From Xyrauchen texanus (taxonomy: Eukaryota > Chordata > Actinopteri > Cypriniformes > Catostomidae): a DNA stretch of 64,000 bases. Location of the stretch: contig NC_068298.1 in assembly GCF_025860055.1 (NCBI RefSeq), positions 27,398,093 to 27,462,092 of the forward strand, in the 5' to 3' direction. The translations under genes were made by a program, and so were the position numbers. Each line of letters starts with the position of its first letter. The first letter of the stretch is position 1. The notes below the pieces were generated by a model. The model worked only from the letters and a program-made list of their open reading frames with translations. It was not told the origin of the DNA and searched no databases. This document shows, piece after piece, positions 44,654 to 56,807 of the stretch.

Positions 44654-46505
44654 GTGCCTGTCAAGAGCAGTGTGTTTGGCAGCTCTGAGATGCATGCTTA
44701 TTTTGTATTTTTTTTTTGCAATCTGACGTAAAACATTTATTTCAGCTTTCATAATAAGATATTTTGCCTATTAGCACTTTACATTTTTGCAAAACATATT
44801 CGAGCATAGTTAATTATTTTCATTAAGAAATCTCACTGTTGGAGTCGCCACTGCTGCACACATAACTTCTATTGCTACAATTTTGTTTTTAATTATTATT
44901 ATTTCCATGTGCCTATATATGCAACCAAACAGTCTCGTTTTGATGTTTATGAGCCATTTGTTCAGCTCTTTTAAATTCCTTGGCCTTCAAGATTTTTCAG
45001 TGGTCTTAACAATTCCCTTGGTGATCAGCTTTTTTAATGTGGGTATTTATTTCAACATTCTAAACATAATGTAGTCCTGGATAACAGTGTTCTTATCTGA
45101 CTCTAATGATCACAGCTGCGCATCACGTTACTTAATCTATCAGATCTTACCATAAAGAACAATGACATTGGTGGATAATAAAGTCAAATAAAAAAACTGA
45201 AGCTACCTGATTATTTCAAAGCATACCATCGCTTAGACGCACTGTCTTTCTCTCTCTCTCTCTCTATAAAGAAAGAAACAGAAAGAAAGATAAAGTATGA
45301 TAAAAGACTGTCTTTGGCTGTCTTTGGTTTTAAACAAAAGTTATTAGAACATGACTTCTTTTTTTACATCACAATAGCATTGTGCTGAGTTACAGAGAGA
45401 GAATAAAAACAACTTTATTTTTAAATTTTCTTTATGGAGGTAAAGAACAATGAATACTTTCATCTTTATTGTTGGGATGATTTTTAAACAACCCTCCCCC
45501 TTCCCATAAAAGCTACAGTTACCTTCCAAATAGGTTACACAATTGCAGTCTTACCAGTTATCTTTTTCACTGTTATTCTTTGACAGCTGAAAACCTTAAG
45601 GCATGCCAGCTAACTTGGGGAAAGCAGTCTGTGTGTACGACTGTATCTGTATGTGTAGGTATAACTCAGCCGCTTCTCATGCGAGCAGATTTTGGCCTCT
45701 TTCTCAAAGCAAGGTGCCATATTTCTGAGACAGTCTTCTTAAGATGGATTGAGAAAGAAAAGAGAGTGGGGAGAGAAGGGAAAACAAGTAGGTAATTGCT
45801 GAGTTGTTTGTGCATTAATTTCTCTGTAAAATGACATTACACTGACCTAGCCTAAACCCACGGAAATAACACGGCTTCTGCATACTTTGTTGTCAAGGAG
45901 ATGGATGTCCTGAAAGTGTCCATTATGAGGAGGGAGAGAATGAGAGAGGTGGAGAGGTGTAGGGGTGTATGCTGGACTCTGAAGTCTGAAAAATCCTACT
46001 GCTCTATTGCAATGTTTTGATACGCTTTTACCAAAGTGGTTTAACGGTGCTCTGAGAGTTAATTGTTTGCGTTTTAACTTTCTTGCATGGCAAGCTATTT
46101 TGTAGTGGCTAGCATGCGGAGCGACTGCCAGGCAGTTTGAGAGAGAAAGAGAGAGACCAAGGGAACACAATGCAGCAATCTGTACATTCTGTGACTTCTC
46201 ATAAAGGCCTAATTCTGTCAGTGGCTTTTGAGGGCTAATACACATAGCGCAGATTGCTCGGAAACAATGTGTTGTTTGTCACATCCCTCTCCACTTTAAG
46301 CATAACACAGTTAACAGCACCGTCACTCCCAGTCTGATGACAGATACAAATTAACATATATCATAATATATAGTCTCTTGTGGGCCAAAAATTATGGATT
46401 GCAATTCATATCAGTCAAGCATTGCCACAATGCACAACATTAGTAAATAGAGCAGGTGAAAGATATATCTTATTAAATAGAAGATGTGTGCTTAGAGAAA
46501 CTGTT
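43956..46505. other. Non-coding with simple repeats
   Basis: A long (TA)n at about 44608-44648 and a (CT)n/(GAAA)n patch at about 45247-45290. The 132-codon minus frame at 45.85-46.25 kb has no motif. No gene seen. Confidence 0.45.
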
Positions 46506-46869
46506 TTTTTTTTCAATTAACATTTTTATTGATTTATAGATGTATCACAATGAAAAAAACAACAAGATATACACATTGAATCACATTTAACCCCCACTAT
46601 TACCCCCTCCCCAATAGTAAATAAAACAAAATCTTGGTTGGCCTAGCCTCCATTGTCAATTGGCCTATGTAACTTAAAATGTAATCTAGGACACTTACCA
46701 TTCCAAATGAAGGACTTTGCAATGCTATCAAAATGCTTGAAATAAGAGAGGCGGACATCTACAGGGAGAGATTGTAACAGGTAGTTACATTTTGGAATAC
46801 AATTAATTTAACCTTCCCAAACATAGATAAATGTAATGAAGCCCACCTGTCCACATTGCTCAAAAACCT

Positions 46870-48446
46870 TTTTATTAAGGGGTCAAAATTAACTAAAAGT
46901 TAAATCAGACATACTATGTGATGGGAATAAAATGCCCAAATACTTAATACTCTGTTTGGGCCACTGGAAGGCACCTGGCTGGAAATCCGTTACTGGGCAG
47001 TACGCTGTCAGAGCCAAAGCTTCAGATGTAGACCAATTGACTCAATGGAGGATAGGCATATATCTAATGGGGTTAGAGACGAATAATAAAATATAATCTG
47101 CATAAAGCAAAAGTTTATGCGCCACACCTCCTGTCACCACCCCTGGAAAATCATCTTCCCTAATTATCGCAGCTGCTAATGGTTCCAGGGCAAGACAGAG
47201 CACTGCCGGGTGCCCCTATCCAGAGTAAAATAATCTGAAATCCATTTAATCCATTTGTTTGTACCGCCGCTACCGGGTGTCTATAAAGTAACTTAAACCA
47301 TCCAATAAAAGGATTCCCAAACCTGTATATTTACAAAATCTTAAAAAGATCATCCCATTCTACCATATCACCCTGCAGCTATTACCTGGTTGCCCACTAA
47401 AGCTAAGCAGGGTTGAGCCTGGCCAGTACCTGGATGTGAGACCTCCTGGGGAAAACCAAGGTTGCTGCTGGAAGTGGTATTAGGGAGGCCAGCAGGGGGT
47501 GCTCACCCTACGGTCTGTGTAGGTCCTGATGCCCCAGTATAGTGACAGGGACACTATACTGTAAAAAAAAAAGCACTGTCTTTCGGATGGGACGTTAAAC
47601 CGAGGTCCTGACTCTCTGTGGTCATCAAAAATCCCTAGGGGCACTTCTTGTAAAGAGTAGGGGTTTAACCCTGGTGTCCTAGCCAAATTCCCCCATTGGC
47701 CCCCTATCTATCATGGCCTCCTAATAATCTCCATCCCTGAATTGGCTACATCACTCTACCATCTCCTCTCAACCAATAGCTGGTGTGTGGTGGGCATTCT
47801 GGTGCACTATGGCTGCCATTGCATCATCCAGGTGGATGCTGCACACTGGTGGTGGTTGAGGAGATTCCCCTATACTATGTAAAGTGCTTTGAGTTTGAGA
47901 AAAGCGCTATATAAATGTAAGTTGTTGTTGATATCAAATGCCTTTTCAGCGTCAAGTGAGATGGCCACGAACAGAGTCTGATCATTCGCCACTGACCTCA
48001 TAATATTGATGAGATGCCAAATGTTTCAGAAGAGTTGCAGCCCCGAATAAACCCCACCTGATCTATATGCATAAGAGATGTCATAACTTTACTAAATTGG
48101 TTAGCAAGAATTTTTGACCATATTTTTACTTTTAGATGGATCAGAAAAATTGTATGATAACTCAATTGGATCTTAGTCCTTTTTCTAGAATCAGACTGAT
48201 CCAGGCTTGTGTCAAGGTTGGTGGAAGCTTTCCATTCTTTAATGAATATGTATAAACTTCTAACAAATGTGGAGCCAGTTCTGTACCATAAGATCTAAAA
48301 AATTCTGTAGGCAAGACCTTAATTACTCCGTCAAGCTCCTGCAACGTTATCTCAGAACCAAGATAATTATTTTGCTCATTCCTCAATTTAGGGAGTTCTA
48401 ATGGTTCTAAAAATGTTCGAATGTCTTCATCATTATAAGAAGACAT
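46870..48446 (-). pseudogene. L1-like reverse transcriptase, interrupted
   Basis: 48446-48162 reads 'TFLEPLELPKLRNEQNNYLG', 'ITLQELDGVIKVLPTEF', 'HLLEVYTYSLKNGKLPPTL' and 'QAWISLILEKG', the RT entry region; the usual 'GKAPGPDGFT' between 'VLP' and 'EFF' is deleted. Lower coordinates contain the palm and thumb counterparts of copy 1 in degraded form. The SINE at 47.36-47.93 kb sits in the segment 'SLDAEKAFDMVEW'. Confidence 0.7.
47363..47930 (+). mobile_element. 5S-rRNA-derived SINE, copy 2, inside the L1
   Basis: 'aagctaagcagggttgagcc' and 'agtacctggatgtgagacct' are the 5S-derived head; the tail reads 'gaaaagcgctatataaatgt'. The L1 sequence on both sides is contiguous in copy 1 (13.24 kb). 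Six bases 'atatca' are present on both sides (47365-47370 and 47931-47936). Longer than copy 1 by an extra ~80-bp middle segment (about 47636-47690), so copy 1 carries a deletion there. Confidence 0.8.
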
Positions 48447-48649
48447 GGAACTATATAGATCAAGATATAATTATTTAAAAGCATTATTAATATCAATGAC
48501 TGAGGTAAATATTTCACCACCAGCAGATTTGGTGGTGAAATGGTAGGGAATGGTAGAAAATTATATTTGTATTTCAATCGGGTCAATTCTCTGAGGCCAG
48601 AAGACGACATTCAGCACATCAGCTCTGCATCAGCACTTTTAATATTCTC

Positions 48650-49536
48650 TTCCACAAATTCTCGTGCTTTGGATTTTTTTAATGAATACTGTAGGCATAC
48701 TGTATGATCTAACCCCTAAGAACTGCCTTAAGTGCCTTCCATATCATGATACTGAGGATACTGAGGACCAGTTGGTCTCCATATAGTCATTGATTTCAGC
48801 CTTTAGCATTTGTTGGAATTCAGGATTTTGCAAAAGGGACACATTAAATGTGGCAACTTTATTTATTTTTCTCTGTATGTGGCAACACCTCTATACTCAA
48901 CAGGATCTGAGACAAAAATATTTCCAACTGTCAACAACAGATGAGATGAGGGACTATTCTAGAATAAATCTTATCGACTGATGAAAAAAAAAAAAAATGT
49001 ATAGTCCCTATCAGTTCAAAAGTCTCCAAATATCTGTAAGACCAAGATTTGTATACATCCTGTGAAGCGTCACGGTTGCTCTAGGGGGCTTAAACACTTA
49101 TTTCACTATGATCAAGTACAAACTCTATCCTGAGGTGTGACAGCGGCTTGCAACATCCTTTCAAGATCTATAAAAAAGCCCTGATTATCAGTGTTAGGTG
49201 CGGAATTATTAGCCAAAATCAACCTTTGCCCCTGAATTTCTGCTGAAACAATAATGACTCTTTCTAATTTATGTTTACTCTGTTTGAGTCATTTGAATTG
49301 TAGATGTTTACTTATCAATGTAATGACTTCCCTGCTCTTACTTGAGTCAGCACTTAAGAAAACATGTCCACCCCATATCTTCCCAAATCTTTCAGCTTCT
49401 TGTGGGAAAAGATGTGTTTCTTGAAGAACACTATATTGTATTTCTTATGTTTAAGAAAATAAATAACCTTCCTTCTTTTCATGGGGTGCCTCAACCACGT
49501 GGAGAGAGCCAATCCACTCATTTTAACATTTGACAT
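48650..49536 (-). pseudogene. L1-like endonuclease relic
   Basis: 49536-49354 reads 'RRKVIYFLKHKKYNIVFFKK' and 'KLKDLGRYGVDMF', the N-terminal endonuclease block; further down the minus strand 'RVIIVSAEIQGQRLILANN' and 'NTDNQGFFIDLERML' continue the domain in another frame. Broken by several frameshifts. More of the endonuclease is kept here than in copy 1. Confidence 0.6.
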
Positions 49537-49734
49537 TTTGACATATAAGAAAAAATAGATTGTGCGTCAAAAATAAAATTATAAAGACACATTCCAACAT
49601 ATACAAGATCCCCTCGACAACTTTGCCGTCAAATTGCTAAATTTTGGTGCTTCTATACACATTTTGTGAGACAGAATTATACAACAGAATATAATCTGTT
49701 GTATCAAGCAAACTCAAGCAAACAGGCAGAATAA

Positions 49735-50140
49735 ACACAAAAGATTTGTAAATTCATCCACATAACTGTCTCGAAGGGGTGTTCCTCCACAAAACTAGCT
49801 CCAGCCGCTAGCGGAACCAGCACAAAAAATATATATAATTTACAGTTTCCTCGGACAGTCGAACGAATGTTCAGTAAGCCAACAAATTCGGCTGTTACAT
49901 GAGTGTAACAAATGCCCTAATCACTCTAATGATTTGCAAGAAATATTTCACAAAACAAATTCCATCCAATAAGAGGCATAAGCACAAAGAACGTGCAGAT
50001 TCATCCACAAACTGACCCAAAGGAATGTTATTCCACATAATTAACTCCAGCCACTAGGCGGAACCAACACAAAAAGATTGTCCAAGGAAATGGCGCTCCA
50101 ATGTTCAGAGAGTCAGGCCCACTCGGGAGCATCACACAAT
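49735..50140 (-). repeat. Tandem repeat in the LINE inter-ORF spacer
   Basis: Two units about 245 bp apart share 'agattcatccaca-aactg', 'ttccacaaaactagctccag' versus 'ttccacataattaactccag', and 'ccgctagcggaaccagcac' versus 'ccactaggcggaaccaacac'. The spacer between ORF1 and ORF2 is thus partly duplicated; copy 1 lacks it. Confidence 0.6.
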
Positions 50141-50330
50141 GACTTACCGTAATTTCCGGACTATTGAGCGCACCTGAATATAAGCCGCACCCACTGATTT
50201 TTAAATAAAATATTATTTTGAACATAAATAAGCCGCAGGTGCCTACCGGTACATTGAAACAAATGAACTTTACTCAGGCTTTAACGAATCACGGCTTGTA
50301 ACAAAAATAAATAGGCTTTATCGAAACACG

Positions 50331-50762
50331 GTGTGGCAGCGGGGGCGTGGTCAAGTGCCCGTCCGGAAGAGAAAAGCGGTAAGGGCGCTTACACCTGAGC
50401 TAAATTATGTCTAACACCGGTGTCTAATTTCAGTAAGCATGGGGAGAGCGGCATAAAAAGGCAGCAGCCACAGAGCTGAGAGAGTGACACGCCAGTCTAG
50501 TGTTTGCGCATAGAAGAATTGAGAAACTTTATAAAATTGATTGTAAACATTGCTGTGGCCATTAAAAGCCTTACCTGGAACGTCAAGTGCCCTGCTGAAA
50601 ACTGTCACACTGGTGCCCGTGTGACAGTTTTCCCAAGAAGGACACGTGAAGCAGGGCACTTGAAATTAGACACCGGTGTTAGACATAATTTAGCGCAGGT
50701 GTAAGCGCCCTTACACCTTTTCTCTCCCGGACGGGCACTTGACCACGCCCCCGCTGCCACAC
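50331..50762. mobile_element. MITE with ~103-bp terminal inverted repeats, nested in the pogo element
   Basis: Left arm from 'tgtggcagcgggggcgtggt' to 'acaccggtgtctaatttca' (50331-50435); right arm is its inverse (about 50655-50762) ending 'cacgcccccgctgccaca'. The host sequence 'acacg/gcttgtaa' is interrupted. A target duplication is at best 5 bp with one mismatch ('cacgg'/'cacag'). The centre holds a second inverted structure at 50582-50668. Confidence 0.7.
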
Positions 50763-50856
50763 ACAGCTTGTAATAAAACATTTGCAGTAAACAGTAGCCT
50801 ACCAAGAAAGTCATTGGTCACTATCTTCCTCGTCCTGTGCACTGAAACCACTGAAG

Positions 50857-51066
50857 TCATCTCCTTCGGTGTCGGAGTTGAATAACCTCAGATTTAGTTG
50901 TCTTTTTGCACTGAGTCAATTCCTCACGCTGCTGTTTCCAGCGTCTTATCATCGACTCATTAAGACCAAGCTCCCGTGCAGCAGCTCTATATCCTTTTCC
51001 AACAGCCAGATCAATCGCCTTCAACTTGAAAGCAGCATCATATGCGTTTCTCCATGTCTTTGCCAT
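50857..51066 (-). pseudogene. Pogo transposase N-terminal helix-turn-helix
   Basis: A 69-codon frame 'MAKTWRNAYDAAFKLKAIDL' ... 'GYRAAARELGLNESMIRRW'+'KQQREEL' fits the Brinker/pogo-type DNA-binding domain (pattern: YxxxFKLxAIxxAxxxGxRAAAREFGxxESxVRxWRKQ). It would bind the element's terminal repeats. No CENP-B-type second HTH or DDE domain follows, so the protein is a truncated remnant; if expressed, it could bind ends without catalysing movement (inference). Confidence 0.7.
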
Positions 51067-51429
51067 CGTGAGGGTGACAAAATTACTACCGTAATCAGAA
51101 TGATGGGAAGTTTGAGCGCGCTCAATTTAATCTAAACAGTAAACAAAAAAAGTTGTTTTGACCTTAACCCGTTCGGCAATTTCATTGGAAAGCTTCACGC
51201 CGCCAAAAAACTGAGCACGTCACAGAATGTTTTTTTTTTTTTTTTTTTATAAAATTTGAAAGCGGGAAAAATCCATATATTAGCCGCGTCATTGTATAAG
51301 CCGCGAGGTTCAAAGCATGGGAAAAAAGTTGCGGCTTATAGTCCGGAAATTACGGTACATCGCTTGCTGTGGGCATGTAAATATTTTGCGGCCATCCATA
51401 GTATCTATTCTCAATTTGTCTGGGAACAT

Positions 51430-52240
51430 CAGTGCAAAAGCACCCTTCCATTGATGTAATAGTTTCTTGCATTCCTTGAATCATGTTGGGAACAAGAAAA
51501 TGCTGTTGTTCTTCCAAGAAAGCCTTCTGTTACTTCTCACCTCGTGTAGCACAAGATCTTTATCGGATGATCTCAGAAATTTGGCCAGAATTGATCAGGG
51601 CCTGTCTCCCTCAGCGGATCTCCAAGCCGGAACTCTTTGAGCTCACTCGATTTCCAGCTTATTGTCTGTTATGTCGAGCAGGCTCAGGAAGAGCTCGTCT
51701 AGGAAATTCACCATATCTTGGCCTTCTTCATCCTCAGGAAGTCCAACAATTTGGACATTGTTTTGCTGGTTACAATTCTCAAGTTCTTCCAACTTTTCCC
51801 AAACACACTCCAAGTCCATCTTAGTCGCTAGCGGGTTAGCATATAATTTTCTCTCCGATGACTACAGATAATCGATCCGTTTCTCAACATCTGCAACTCT
51901 TGTAAACAACTGAATGAACTAAGAGATTTTCATCTCCATGGCAGTGATAGATCGACATATTACAGCAAGATCCTCCAAGTCAGCAACGACCTTCGCCAGC
52001 ATTGCCAACATGTTCGACAGTTGACGCTGAATCTCTTTCACATCACTGCCAAATTGAGTCTTGGACTTGCGGCCTGCTGCTCAGTGGCTTCAGCTTGAGC
52101 TCGTAAGTGTCTTTTAATGTCTCAAAAGCTCAATGATTTTGAATTCTATGATATATTGTCTATATATAGAACAGTTGTGGAACAGGGTGTATTGAATCTC
52201 ACCGGATTAACAAAAGTATCAAAACTAGCAAGTACGCAGA
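51430..52240 (-). pseudogene. L1-like ORF1 relic
   Basis: The minus strand reads, across frames, 'NNVQIVGLPEDEEGQDMVNF', 'LDELFLSLLDITDNKLEIE' and 'SWKNNSIFLFPT', the RRM-like core also seen in copy 1 (13.9-14.5 kb). The region 51860-52100 is the preceding coiled-coil part. One clear stop follows 'LEIE'. The spacing to ORF2 is enlarged by the pogo insertion. Confidence 0.65.
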
Positions 52241-52285
52241 GCTCGCCATTCACACATCCGAACCTCACATGGCGTTACGCGACTC

Positions 52286-55200
52286 CTATTCCTTAGAGAT
52301 TTAGAGTTGTTATCATTTCTAAATGCCAGATTTTTCTCAGAACTAACTTTTCTTTCCTTGGCCCATTTTTCATAGATTTTTTAACCAAATGGTCTCAAGG
52401 TGATTTTTATTGCATGCATGAAGTCATTTCTCCTCAAGTTCACACAGGAGTCTTTGCAGAGTAACCACATGAATATTTAATCACATTAACTATAGACATG
52501 TTACAATAAGACTGATTCCCAGAAAGTTTCCAAAAACTTGTTTGATTTCATTTTGAACAGTGTATCTGTTGTTTTATCATTTGGAATCTAAGAAAGTATG
52601 TAAGTCTTCCTTTCAAAAAAAAAAAAAAAACATGGCTTAATATACAGGATATGTTCATGGCCATATATCAGATACAGATAGAGTGAACAGTAAAATCCAG
52701 ACAATTTAAGGTTTTAAGATATTTTAAGTTTATTTTGAATTGGATTTCACCAAAAGTGGTGATGTCCGAGTCAGTTAGTTGATTACTCTGGAACTAATCC
52801 GTTCACTTCCATCAGTGAATCGTCCCACGTATACCTGTGAGAGCATGAGAGTCGGGCATTATCACATTGATTGAGTGACAATGTAATGAGTGAACCAGTG
52901 CTAAGTGGAGGCAAAGCCTCCTCTAATGTGACTGACTTTATGCTTGTATTTCTCGGCTACCCTCTCACATTTATGCCACATTTTGGATGTCAATGCAAAC
53001 ACAATGAGTTCAAGAGAGAGAGAGTCGCTTCCTCCCTCTGAAAATGTATCTGCTGGTGTCCCTGTTGGACAGTATTACTTTGGAAATATGACACCAATTG
53101 TGGTCATACACACCAATTTCATAATATATTATTTGTTTTATCTATGTACAGCCAATCATTTTTCTCTGCTTTATTTTTCTCTTATTTTACTGCTTCCTTT
53201 GCTACCTCACAGAAAACGCTACTGTTGGTTTGATGTGTTTTATCTAAAAGCCCCTGCACACTTCGAAGAACGAACGGGTGTGTAATTTAGAACAAAATCT
53301 GGCCAAAATAATGTGTTTTGCATTTGTTTCCGTGGCTCGTAACAGCTGGCCAGGAGGAACTTTCAAGAAAATGTCTTACCTTCTTACTGCCACTGGTCCA
53401 CGTCATTGGTATGTATGACCTGGAGCTCCACATCCTTTGAGGCTGATAACTAATTCAGTCAGTGTATCTCTAATGTGTAGAGATATCAAAGTTCATGCAA
53501 AGAGAGTTTTCAAGAACATGTCATGCAATTATTTTTTTTTTTTTATTAGTCTACAAAAGGAATCAAATCTACTCAAATAATCTTTAAGTTCAAATACACT
53601 CTGTTATTTGATATGCTGCTTAACTTGTGTGCCATCTGCAGCCGATATCATTCACACATGTGTCCAAAGATATGCATATCATCATTCTTTTGTCTGTATT
53701 CAGACCATTAACATTCTTTAAATACCTATATTTGCAGTGGTATCAGTGTCATCATAAATTACAAAAACAGATTGTAATCATGCATATTGCATGGAAATTA
53801 TGTAATTTGAGAAGAAAGAAATCACTGAACAGCTGAAATCAACCTCCGTTTTGTGTCAGAGTTCTGTTTACTTTGTTAAATTGACCGCCTGACTCCTCAG
53901 TCATTATTCAACCTATTAAAAGACTACTTGTCAAATAAATAAATGTCCCTTTCATTCACAAATCTAAAGGTGCCCTTCACGAATGTAAAGGTGCCCTTTT
54001 AAGCGGAGGTGCCTTTAAGAGCGTGGAGATTTAAGCAGAGGTGTCTTTGCTAAAGCACAACCTCTCCACCCCGCTCAACAATCATTGACAGCAGTTTTCT
54101 CTTCACACTCTGTTCATGTTCTTTCACCCCTGCCCTTGCCAAGTTCTCACTGTTCTAGAGAGCCATGTAATAAAGATTGATAGTGCATAAGCACCATGAT
54201 TGCAAAAGGGAAACATTACAAATTACACATTATCTAAATATAGTACTTAAATGTATCATTGTTAACTTATAATGGCTTGTTTTAATGATCTCATGTAAAT
54301 TATACTCTTGAATGAGGCATGAAGTCATTGATAACACATTTTAATGTCATATTAGTTGAAGTTTACATGTAGTCCTGAGCATCCTCATATTTAAATGTAC
54401 CGCTGTATACTGTCCCTCCCACAGCAGTGTGGCCAGTGTCTGAATTTCTGCAAAGAGTATTTCATTGTTCAGCAGTTTCAAATGTATTTTTGGCTCAGTG
54501 TGAAGAACGAAGAAACACTTTGATGTGAGTATGTTGGGGCCTTAATGCAATGGCAATATATATTTTTTTGTGTGTGTTGGGTAGTGTGGTTGAAGTGTAT
54601 AAATAATTTATTTAGCCACTGTATTTTCAATGTTTCACAGACTAAATGGTCAACAATTAGGTCATCAATGCAACCCACTTAACATTTTTCATGAAACATA
54701 AGCAGAACTAATGTCTGTGTAAATCTTTAATAAATAGTTCCTTAGATAAATTAACACATTGAATGCAAAATTTACATAAGAATGGTTTTACAATTAATAC
54801 AGATTTTTGTTTGCTTGTGTTTCTTAAATAATGTGTTTTGAACTAATTGTACTTAGGTTCCCATCAGCCTTGTTTTTGTTCATGTCAAGTTAAAAATGGG
54901 ATCTACTTTAACTAGAGTCTATTGCGGGCACTTCATTAACTACTGTGCGTTCCACACCAACATCACTTTGCTTCTGCTAATGAAAACACCTTCCTTTTTT
55001 TGTTGTGAAGTTGTAGATATTCCTCCTGTGCCATCCTTTCATTCCCTGCAGCCCTTTGATTGGCTAAAGGGGGAAGTTTGTGGCTGGCACATATTTAAGC
55101 TATTTGTCATGGCTGTGCTCCCCCAAACTTGATTAATGCCCAGGCTGCTTGTGATGAGCTGCGGCTCCCATGATTCTTTATTAAAATGCTATCCATGCTG

Positions 55201-55916
55201 ACATTTACATATTCAAATTGTTACTTAGAGCAAATCCTCAATGTGGAAACAACGGACTAACTGGTGGCGAACTGTATTGATCATTCTGACACCGTGCTTA
55301 TGGATTTATGAGGAAGGTGATGACAGTGGGACGAGACGGAGGGCATAAATTGGAGTAGATAGTGTTATTGCATGGAACTCTGGCCACATGGTAGATGCAA
55401 GCTGTCATCAAACCAGGAAGGGAGGAAGAAAAAGTCGGAAAGTGTAGGAGAAAGAGTCAGGCGAATGCAACCTATACTTTTTCTTTGCTTTAGCATAGAC
55501 TTGGTTTAAGTGGTGTTGGTAATAGCCTGGGTCAATACTGCTAGATTTGTCTGCATTGGTAAGAGAAGAAATCAAGGCAGTTTAGTTGTCCTGCAATTGT
55601 TTGGCTCAGGAACTCTTAACTCAGGGAGCTTCTGACAAAACCATTATCTCAAACAGAAGTGGGTGGTCTCACAGTAAGATTAAACTCTCAGTTTCTTTGG
55701 CTGGTACTTGCCTGATTTACTTGAGCTAGCAGGCCCAGGACAGTAAAATGGTGCACAAAGATAACTAAACATCCCTACCACCCTGGACATTGCTTGTTCC
55801 AAAAGATTTCAAAGCAATCCAAACCAACACCAATAGACATTCAGGACCTCAGCAGCTAAAATAGTGTCCCCCTTCACATTCACATGCAAATATATTCCAC
55901 ACAAGTGTGGTTCTAG
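52286..55916. other. Long gene-free stretch; possible conserved non-coding DNA
   Basis: No gene or recognised transposon in 3.6 kb. Poly-A/T runs at about 52615-52630 and 53531-53544. The interval about 54880-55440 is of normal complexity, moderately GC-balanced and repeat-free, which is how old host non-coding sequence looks, but this is only a guess. The 113-codon frame at 52944-53285 has no motif. Confidence 0.45.
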
Positions 55917-55921
55917 CATAC

Positions 55922-56125
55922 TGTAACACTGTTAAAGGATGGGCAAGGAGGAGGCGAGAACCGGCTTGTCAACATAAATTATAATTTTATTAAACTCCAA
56001 CCAAAAGCACAAACATAAACACACACATCATCACCGGCCACCTTTATCCCTCGCGCGCCTCATCAGGCCGATTGGGGACCGGGCGCGCGATATTCCGACC
56101 CGGTCCTGGCCTCCTCCGCTCCACA
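55922..56125 (-). repeat. LTR (3' LTR of the TRIM-like element)
   Basis: Shares 'gttaaaggatgggcaa', 'gaggaggcgagaac', 'ggcttgtcaa' and 'cctttatccctcgcg' with the LTR at 56826-57027; the two differ by substitutions and an insertion of about 20 bp each way, so the insertion is not recent. Confidence 0.8.
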
Positions 56126-56807
56126 CTCCTCCCGGTTTTATCTCAGGCTGGGGTGCCACCGGCATAACGTAACCCCCGGCCCCCCCCCATCCCTGGGGCG
56201 GGGTGTATCTTTTGTCCCGCGTGGTCATCCCCGCCTTCCTCGCCCTGGGAGGAGACAGGAGGGGAAAAAACAACAACAACAAAATAGGTGAGGGAAAAGG
56301 CCAACACAGTGCGAAAGAGAGAGAGAGCAGAGAGAGAAAAAGCTCACTCACCGGTTCTCTGATGTACCGTCGCGTGGTCCTCGAACACTCCTCCACACTC
56401 AGGCGGACAACAGCCGCTCCAACCCCGGGCGAACCGGAGTCAAACCTTCGACCCACAGCGGGCAGAACGCCCCTCCGCTTTTCTGGCAGCAAATGGGGAC
56501 ACTCCTCCTCCCCTGGCAGCGGCCCTACCGCTCCGGGCGGTCGGAGAGTTTCTTCCCTCCTCCCCTCGTGGACGCCGGTCTCCCTCAACCCCTCCGCGTC
56601 TCTGTGGGCGGCAGGGCACTCCTCCGCCCCCAGCAGTGGCTCCCTCGCTCCAGGCGGTCGGGATATCCAGTCCCCACTTGCCCCGCGGACGACGGCTGTT
56701 CCCGGTATCCGGGCGGTCGGGCTACTCTGTCACCCAGCAGATGGCAGCGGCGCTCCCCAGGGTGGACGGCAGTGTCGAGGACTCTGCGACGGGCATCCCT
56801 CCTCCTT

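Larger units (their letters stand above)
50147..51355 (-). mobile_element. Pogo-like DNA transposon, non-autonomous, inside the L1
   Basis: Near-perfect terminal inverted repeats, 'ccgtaatttccggactat' at the left and 'atagtccggaaattacgg' at the right, flanked by TA on both sides (50145-50146 and 51356-51357), the Tc1/mariner-superfamily insertion signature. Subterminal 'aagccgc' words recur at both ends. It encodes only the N-terminal DNA-binding domain of a pogo-type transposase on the minus strand; the DDE domain is missing. A MITE is inserted at about 50331-50762. Confidence 0.8.
46506..52285 (-). mobile_element. L1-like LINE, copy 2, long but interrupted
   Basis: Minus strand order: ORF1 (about 52240-51430), inter-ORF spacer with a tandem repeat and a pogo-like insertion, endonuclease (about 49536-48650), RT (48446-46870, split by a 5S-derived SINE), and a T-rich 3' edge at 46506. 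Same family as the 11.8-14.5 kb copy: for example 'tctaccatatcaaa' and 'ttttcagcgtcaagtgaga' occur in both. Without its insertions it would be about 4 kb. Confidence 0.8.
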
